In this document: positions 59,437-64,000 of the stretch, in pieces
Layout: every line of letters starts with the position of its first letter
Position numbering within the stretch: the first letter of the stretch is position 1
The notes under the pieces: model-generated
What the model was told of the DNA's origin: nothing
What the model saw: only the letters and a program-made list of their open reading frames with translations
Database searches by the model: none
Source: Streptomyces sp. RB17
GTDB taxonomy: Bacteria > Actinomycetota > Actinomycetes > Streptomycetales > Streptomycetaceae
DNA length: 64,000 nt
Assembly (NCBI RefSeq): GCF_009604455.1
Contig: NZ_WEGL01000010.1
Location: 248,001 to 312,000, forward strand
Direction: 5' to 3'
Made by a program: the position numbers and the translations under genes

Positions 59437-60444
59437 TTACTCTGGGTTGTCCGCGAGGGATCTCGCCGCCCGGACGCAGTGGGCGAGCGCCTGGCGTGCG
59501 TAGGCGGGGGACGCCCCCGCCAGACCGCACGCCGGGGTGACCGTGACCGCCTCCGCGAGCAGCCCTGGACGCAGCCCCAGCCTGCGCCACAGCGTCCTGA
59601 CACCCATGACGCTACCGGCAGGGTCTGACAATGGGCCGTCCGTGCCCGGGACGACACCGGTGAACAGCCGGGTGCCGCCCTCGACGGCCTCGCCGATCGC
59701 GTCGTCGTCACGTTCGGTGAGCAGCGAGAAGTCGAAGGAGACGCCGGCCGCGCCCGCCCGCCGCAGCAGGGCGAACGGCACGTCGGGTGCGCAGGAGTGG
59801 ACGACCACGGGCCCGCCGCCGTGCGCGCCGATGACGTCCCGCAGGGTGGCCTCCACGATCTGCCGGTCCACGGCCCGGTGCGTGCGGTAGCCGCTGGCGG
59901 TACGGACCTGTCCGCGCAGGACGGCGGTGAGGGAGGGCTCGTCGAGCTGGAGTACGAGCCGGGCGCCGGGGACGCGTCGCTGAACCTCGGCCAGGTGCAG
60001 TCGCAGGCCCTCGGCGAGGGAGGCGGCGAGGTCACGGCAGGCGCCGAGGTCGGAGAGGGCGGCCTCGCCGTTCTTCAGCTCCAGCGCGGCGGCGAGCGTC
60101 CACGGGCCCACCGCCTGCACCTTCAGGTCACCCTCGTGCCCCTGGGTGAACTCCTCCAGCGCGTCCAGGTCCTCCCCGAGCCAGGACCGCGCCCGCTTGG
60201 TGTCCCGGCCCGGCCGGTCACCGAGGCGCCAGCCGCTGGGCTCCACGCGCGCGTACAGCTCGACGAGCATCCCGGCGGTACGGCCGATCATGTCGGCGCC
60301 GGGGCCGCGGGCGGGCAGCTCCGGCAGGAAGGGGAAGTCCTCGAAGCTGCCGGTGACGGTCTTGGCGGCCTCCCGTGCGTCGCCGCCCGGCATGGACCCC
60401 ACTCCCGTGGCTGGGGCGAACCTGATCTCGCTGTTCTCACTCAC
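59437..60444 (-). CDS. Core-MetE-like methionine synthase family protein
   Basis: A 335-aa single-domain homologue of the catalytic C-terminal half of cobalamin-independent methionine synthase. Candidate zinc ligands are H216 and C218 (VVVHSCAPD) and C306 (VTPACGLAG), with the fold start ATGVGSMPGGDAREAAKTV. The N-terminal folate-binding half of MetE is missing, so it cannot be a complete MetE. Short core-MetE proteins of archaea and some bacteria use methylated corrinoid proteins as methyl donors; that may hold here, or the enzyme may act on another thiol. The start is GTG at 60444. The position beside ligA and mnmA is conserved in actinobacteria. Confidence 0.85.
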   Translation of the reverse strand: MSENSEIRFAPATGVGSMPGGDAREAAKTVTGSFEDFPFLPELPARGPGADMIGRTAGMLVELYARVEPSGWRLGDRPGRDTKRARSWLGEDLDALEEFTQGHEGDLKVQAVGPWTLAAALELKNGEAALSDLGACRDLAASLAEGLRLHLAEVQRRVPGARLVLQLDEPSLTAVLRGQVRTASGYRTHRAVDRQIVEATLRDVIGAHGGGPVVVHSCAPDVPFALLRRAGAAGVSFDFSLLTERDDDAIGEAVEGGTRLFTGVVPGTDGPLSDPAGSVMGVRTLWRRLGLRPGLLAEAVTVTPACGLAGASPAYARQALAHCVRAARSLADNPE

Positions 60445-60483
60445 CTCGGCAGGGTATGCCGAACACCCAGGGGGCTCCGCCCT

Positions 60484-60516
60484 CTGGACCCCGATCGCCC
60501 CTGGACCCCGATCGCC
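60484..60516. repeat. 16-bp tandem duplication
   Basis: CTGGACCCCGATCGCC occurs twice (60484-60499 and 60501-60516), separated by one base. It directly abuts the palindromic GGGGGCTCCGCCC repeat and the inverted segment of the gene remnant, and so marks a rearrangement site. Confidence 0.75.
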
Positions 60517-60686
60517 ACGGGCAGCCTCCACGGCGGCCACGACATCTCCTGGGAGAAGTCGCCGTCGGAGTCCAGCAGCGCCACCGTGGGGCTGCCGGGG
60601 CAGCGGCGGATGTCGCCGGTGAACTCGCCCGTGGTGGTCAGCGCACGCAGTTCCGCCAGGTCCGGCGGATCGAAGATCTCGCCCAC
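60505..60686 (-). pseudogene. Remnant of a small hypothetical gene, broken by a local inversion
   Basis: On the minus strand a GTG at 60686 opens VGEIFDPPDLAELRALTTTG and continues to VALLDSDG, after which sense is lost. The missing continuation, IATGSLHGGHDISWEKS, is found on the plus strand at 60511-60561. Reversing about 57 bp (60505-60562) restores a continuous frame reading LLDSDG-IATGSLHGG-HDISWEKS. The remainder of the gene is absent; repeats follow. I infer that an inversion and deletion destroyed a short gene. I recall similar short Streptomyces proteins but cannot name a family. Confidence 0.5.
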
Positions 60687-60801
60687 GATCGGCCGCCGGC
60701 CGGCGGAGTGCCAAGATCCAGGCTGCCCAGGATCGACGCGCCCTCGGTCCTCGACCGGGCCTCCGCCGGCCGGTCCCGGATCTCGGCACCGCTTGCCGCA
60801 T

Positions 60802-61491
60802 TCACCGCCCCGGGCGCACCGTCAGGTCGTTGACCTCCGCGTCCCCGGGCAGGTCCAGGGCCATCAGGATCGTCGTGGCGACCGACTCGGGGTCGATCCA
60901 CCGCGCGGCGTCGTACTCCTTGCCCTCCTGCTGGTGGACCTTGGCCTGCATGGGGCTGGCCGTGCGGCCGGGGTAGACCGAGGTGACGCGGACGCCGTTG
61001 GCGTGCTCCTCGTGGCGCAGGGAGTCGGCGAGGGCCTTCAGGCCGTGCTTGGAGGCGGCGTACGCGGCCCAGCCGGCGTGGGCGCTGAGGCCGGCACCGG
61101 AGTTGACGAAGATCACATGGCCGCGGGCCGCACGCAGCTGGGGCAGGAAGTGCCGGGTCAGCTCGGCGGGGGCGATCAGGTTGACGTTGAGCTGGTGGTG
61201 CCAGGACTTGGGGGTCAGGTCGCCGACCTCACCCAGGTCGACGACACCGGCGATGTGGAGGAGGGAGTCCACCCGGTCCGGGAGACTCTGGTGCGAGAAG
61301 GCCCAGGAGAGCCGGTCGGGGTCGGCCAGGTCGCCTACCAGGGTGCGGGCGCCGGGGAACTCCGCCGCCAGTTCCTTCGCGCGGCCCGCGTCACGCGCGT
61401 GCAGGACGAGTTCCGCCCCGCGCGCGTGCAGCCGGCGGGCGACGGCCGCGCCGATGCCGGACCCGGCCCCGGTGATCACATGAGTAGCCAT
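60802..61491 (-). CDS. Short-chain dehydrogenase/reductase
   Basis: A 229-aa classical SDR. The cofactor motif is THVITGAGSGIGAAVARRLH (TGxxxGIG). HIAGVVD stands in for the NAG segment, the catalytic Ser is in IFVNSGAGLSAH, and the Tyr and Lys in YAASKHGLKALADSLRHEE. VTSVYPGRTASPMQ follows. The Arg after the first strand (HARDAGR) suggests NADP preference. The ATG at 61491 is preferred; another at 61500 is possible. It ends near the broken gene remnant. The LOG protein gene lies 7-16 bp upstream on the same strand, so the two form a unit. Substrate unknown. Confidence 0.88.
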   Translation of the reverse strand: MATHVITGAGSGIGAAVARRLHARGAELVLHARDAGRAKELAAEFPGARTLVGDLADPDRLSWAFSHQSLPDRVDSLLHIAGVVDLGEVGDLTPKSWHHQLNVNLIAPAELTRHFLPQLRAARGHVIFVNSGAGLSAHAGWAAYAASKHGLKALADSLRHEEHANGVRVTSVYPGRTASPMQAKVHQQEGKEYDAARWIDPESVATTILMALDLPGDAEVNDLTVRPGR

Positions 61492-61507
61492 GACCGTCAT
61501 GCTCGCA

Positions 61508-62047
61508 TCAGCGGATGCCGAGCGACTCCTCCAGGTACGCCAGCGCGCCGACCGGCTCCTCGGCGAAGAACACCAGCTCGGACAGCGGACGGGGCAGGAA
61601 ACCCTCGTCGTCCATGCGGCGGAACTGCTGCTTGAGGCCGTCGTAGAAGCCCGCGGTGTTCAGCAGGACGACCGGCTTGTCGGTGCGGCCGTGCTTCTTC
61701 AGCTCGAGGATCTCGGTGGCCTCGTCCAGCGTGCCGGTGCCGCCCACCATGATCACCACGGCGTCGGCCTTCTCCAGCAGCAGTCTCTTGCGTTCGGCGA
61801 GGTCGGCGGCGATGACCATCTCGTCGGCGCCGGGCCGCGCCTTGGTGGCGAGGAACTCCACGGACACGCCCAGCAGCCTGCCGCCGGCCTCGTGCACCCC
61901 GTCCGCGACGACCTTCATCAGACCGACGTTGGAACCGCCCCACACCAGGGTGTGACCGGCCTTGCCGAGGAGTTCGGCGAACTCGCGCGCGGGGCGTGTG
62001 TAACGCTCGTCGAGATCGGCGGCGGACAGGAAGACACAGATGTTCAT
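61508..62047 (-). CDS. LOG/TIGR00730-type Rossmann protein
   Basis: A 179-aa protein of the LOG family. Its members release cytokinin-like free bases from their ribotides, or act as nucleotide 5'-monophosphate phosphoribohydrolases. Visible are LVWGGSNVGLMKVVADGVHE and the signature VGGTGTLDEATEILELKKHG. The usual proline of PGGxGTxxE is valine, while the glutamate and the GTG core are kept. DLAERKRLLLEKAD replaces the more common MHERK motif. The ATG at 62047 lies 66 bp from the divergent DUF427 gene. Activity on AMP or a related nucleotide is plausible but unproved. Confidence 0.85.
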   Translation of the reverse strand: MNICVFLSAADLDERYTRPAREFAELLGKAGHTLVWGGSNVGLMKVVADGVHEAGGRLLGVSVEFLATKARPGADEMVIAADLAERKRLLLEKADAVVIMVGGTGTLDEATEILELKKHGRTDKPVVLLNTAGFYDGLKQQFRRMDDEGFLPRPLSELVFFAEEPVGALAYLEESLGIR

Positions 62048-62112
62048 GGCCCCCACCGTACGGCCCTCACCGTATGCGGGAAGAAGCACGGGCCCGCCGG
62101 TGCTCTTCTGGT

Positions 62113-62436
62113 ATGGCTGAAGGACACACGATCACCATCGACAAGAGCGAGCAGCACGTGCGCGTGGTGCACGGCGACCAGGTGCTCGCGGAGACCGACC
62201 GACCGCTGGTGCTGCGCGAGACGGGCTCCCCCGTGCGGTACTACATCCCCGCCGAGGACGTACGCCTCGATCTGCTGACCCCCTCCGAGACGCACACCGT
62301 GTGCCCCTTCAAGGGCACGGCGTCCTACTGGTCGCTGCCGGACGCGCCGGACCTGGTGTGGGCGTACCCGGCGCCGAAGCCGGGGGTGGCGGAGATCAAG
62401 GATCACTTCTGCTTCTACGACGTCGACGTGTCGTGA
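62113..62436 (+). CDS. DUF427 family protein
   Basis: A 107-aa single-domain beta-rich protein. ITIDKSEQHVRVVHGDQVLA, then RPLVLRETGSPVRYYIPAED and THTVCPFKGTASYWSL, identify the DUF427 (NTP_transf_9) family; its fold is known but its function is not. The cysteine in VCPFKG is the most conserved residue. The ATG at 62113 has no evident strong ribosome-binding site. It is followed after 37 bp by an alpha/beta hydrolase gene on the same strand. Confidence 0.88.
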   Translation: MAEGHTITIDKSEQHVRVVHGDQVLAETDRPLVLRETGSPVRYYIPAEDVRLDLLTPSETHTVCPFKGTASYWSLPDAPDLVWAYPAPKPGVAEIKDHFCFYDVDVS

Positions 62437-62473
62437 GCGATGAGTCCCTGCCGGTACGGCAGTCTGCACCGAC

Positions 62474-63265
62474 ATGGACAAGAAGACGACTTCGCGGGAC
62501 GGAACGGCCCTCGCGTACCAAGTGACCGGTCAGGGACCGACGGTGATCCTGGTGAGCGGCGCGATGTCCACCGGTGGCACCGTGGCGCCCCTGGCGCAGC
62601 GACTCGCGGACCGCTGCAGGGCCGTCGTCTACGACCGCCGGGGCCGCGGCGGCAGCGGGGACACGAAGCCGTACGCGGTCGAGCGCGAGGTCGAGGACCT
62701 GGCCGCGCTGATCGACGCCGTGGGAGGCGAGGCGGCGCTGTTCGGGGTCTCCTCGGGCGGCGCGCTGGTGCTCGAGGCGGTGGCGAGCGGGCTGCCGGTC
62801 GGCAGGGCCGCCGTGTACGAGGTGCCGTACGCGGACTTTCTGGAGGGCGGCGCCGAGCAGGAGGCCACGTACAAGGAACAGCTGAACAAGGCGCTCTCGG
62901 AGGGCCGGCACGGGGACGCCGTGGAGCTGTTCCTGCGGCTGACGGGTCTGGCCGAGGAGATGATCCAGCGCGCCCGCCAGTCGCCCATGTGGGCCGGCAT
63001 GGAGGCCGTCGCGCCGAGCCTCGCCCACGACGACACGGTCATGGGCGACGGGCTGCTCCCCCGGGACCGGCTCGCCGCGATCACCGTACCCGTGCTGGCG
63101 GTAGCGGGCGGCGCGAGCCCGGAGTGGATGCGCAAGGCGTCCAGGGAGGTCTCCAGGGCGGTGCCCGACAGCGCGTACCGCGAGTTGGCGGGCCAGACGC
63201 ACATGGTGGAGCCGGACGTCCTGGGGCCGGTGCTGGCGGAGTTCTTCGCGGGCCGGGCCGGCTAG
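62474..63265 (+). CDS. Alpha/beta hydrolase
   Basis: A 263-aa serine hydrolase. The nucleophile elbow is FGVSSGGALVLEAV, near residue 96. An oxyanion region follows strand 3 (VILVSGAMSTGGTVAPLAQR), YDRRGRGGSGDT is conserved, and the catalytic histidine lies in LAGQTHMVEPDVLGPVLAEF at the end. Sequence style is that of the many uncharacterised esterase/lactonase-like proteins of streptomycetes. The ATG at 62474 is suitable. It is probably co-transcribed with the DUF427 gene and converges with mnmA. Substrate unknown. Confidence 0.88.
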   Translation: MDKKTTSRDGTALAYQVTGQGPTVILVSGAMSTGGTVAPLAQRLADRCRAVVYDRRGRGGSGDTKPYAVEREVEDLAALIDAVGGEAALFGVSSGGALVLEAVASGLPVGRAAVYEVPYADFLEGGAEQEATYKEQLNKALSEGRHGDAVELFLRLTGLAEEMIQRARQSPMWAGMEAVAPSLAHDDTVMGDGLLPRDRLAAITVPVLAVAGGASPEWMRKASREVSRAVPDSAYRELAGQTHMVEPDVLGPVLAEFFAGRAG

Positions 63266-63330
63266 GGCCGCTCTTCCGGCCAGGACCGCTCTTTCGGATC
63301 TGGTCTTTCGGACCCCGCCGGGTCGCGGGG

Positions 63331-64000
63331 CTACACCGCCGCGGCCGTCGCGCGCGTGGTCGACGCGATCGTCGCCGAACCGACCACGCGCGTGCCGTCG
63401 TAGAGCACGATCGCCTGGCCGGGGGCGACGCCGCGGACCGGCTCGGTGAAGCGCACGCGCAGCGCGCCGTCGACGAGTTCCGCGGTGACCTCGGTCTCGC
63501 CGCCGTGGGCACGCAGCTGGGCGGTGTAGGTGCCGGGGCCGGTGGGTGCGGTGCCGCACCAGCGGGGCTTGATCGCGGTGAGGGCGGTGACGTCCAGGGC
63601 GTCGGCGGGGCCGACGGTGACCGTGTTGGTGACCGGGGAGATGTCCAGGACGTAGCGGGGCTTGCCGTCGGGGGCCGGGGTGCCGATCCTGAGGCCCTTG
63701 CGCTGACCGATGGTGAAGCCGTAGGCGCCCTCGTGCGTGCCCAGCCTGGCGCCGGTCTCGTCGACGATGTCGCCCTCGGCCTTGCCGAGCCGCTTCGCGA
63801 GGAAGCCCTGGGTGTCGCCGTCGGCGATGAAGCAGATGTCGTGCGAGTCGGGCTTCTTGGCGACCGCGAGACCGCGGCGCTCGGCCTCGGCGCGGATCTC
63901 CTCCTTGGTGGTGACCGTGTCGCCGAGCGGGAACATCGCGTGGGCGAGCTGCTTCTCGTCCAGGACACCGAGGACGTACGACTGGTCCTTCGCCATGTCG
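63331..64000 (-). CDS. mnmA: tRNA-specific 2-thiouridylase, 5' part outside window
   Basis: The C-terminal 222 residues of MnmA, which thiolates U34 of tRNAs for Lys, Glu and Gln. Visible are the substrate-domain start AKDQSYVLGVLDEKQLAHAM, the catalytic cysteine in KPDSHDICFIADGDTQGFLA, the central barrel GYAFTIGQRKGL-like block (GAYGFTIGQRKGLRIGTPAP) and the final beta-barrel GVAPGQAIVLYDGTRVVGSA. The ATP-binding PP-motif half lies beyond the right edge. It is on the same strand as ligA and its neighbours, as is usual in actinobacteria. Confidence 0.94.
   Translation of the reverse strand, partial: DMAKDQSYVLGVLDEKQLAHAMFPLGDTVTTKEEIRAEAERRGLAVAKKPDSHDICFIADGDTQGFLAKRLGKAEGDIVDETGARLGTHEGAYGFTIGQRKGLRIGTPAPDGKPRYVLDISPVTNTVTVGPADALDVTALTAIKPRWCGTAPTGPGTYTAQLRAHGGETEVTAELVDGALRVRFTEPVRGVAPGQAIVLYDGTRVVGSATIASTTRATAAAV

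Overview
The window is chromosomal DNA from a Streptomyces or very close relative. GC content is very high, codon third positions are nearly all G or C, GTG starts are common, and TTA codons occur in only two genes. The gene order (mnmA, MetE-like, ligA, gatCAB, ilvBN-ilvC-serA, leuB, ilvE, cimA) is the core arrangement known from Streptomyces chromosomes and partly from other actinobacteria. I see no rRNA, tRNA, CRISPR array, prophage or secondary-metabolite cluster.

Layout. 1-5.0 kb: a cut-off GH3 beta-glucosidase diverges from a secreted GH30 glucanase with a lectin domain, followed by a GOLPH3-like protein. 5-17 kb: citramalate synthase (cimA) with its own transcription attenuator, a metabolite:proton symporter, and a leftward operon of fused urease gamma/beta, a divergent urease alpha, agmatine deiminase, a CxxC protein and a TetR regulator. 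It faces an NCS1 permease; a MITE-like element, a KamA-type radical SAM enzyme and a membrane protein with two TTA codons follow. 17-34.8 kb: branched-chain amino acid and serine genes (ilvE, leuB, serA, ilvC, ilvN, ilvB), interrupted by a LysR/oxidoreductase pair, an AAC(2')-like acetyltransferase, proline catabolism (pruA and proline dehydrogenase) with a PucR regulator, and a TetR/MFS drug-export pair. 34.8-49 kb: a 10-TM PAS-GGDEF-EAL protein with a degenerate EAL site, a hydroxyacid dehydrogenase, an aldo/keto reductase, a sugar-dehydrogenase lipoprotein, a large LuxR regulator, small proteins and an MMPL transporter. 49-64 kb: gatCAB with an embedded 80-aa protein and a second MITE-like element just upstream, a cupin/DUF4267/TetR group, an RmdB-like GGDEF-EAL protein with a TTA codon, ligA, a core-MetE-like protein, a rearranged gene remnant, SDR, LOG, DUF427 and hydrolase genes, and the 3' part of mnmA.

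How the parts work together. cimA, ilvBN, ilvC, leuB and ilvE feed leucine, isoleucine and valine synthesis. At least two of these genes (cimA and ilvB) carry leader-peptide attenuators readable in the sequence, and ilvE has a weaker candidate. Two c-di-GMP proteins lie 17 kb apart; one is probably limited by bldA through its TTA codon. The most unusual locus is the urease-like/agmatine deiminase operon. Its UreC lacks the canonical flap cysteine, there are no urease accessory genes, and no carbamoylputrescine amidase is present. I propose that the urease-like complex may act on a ureido compound, possibly N-carbamoylputrescine, rather than on urea.
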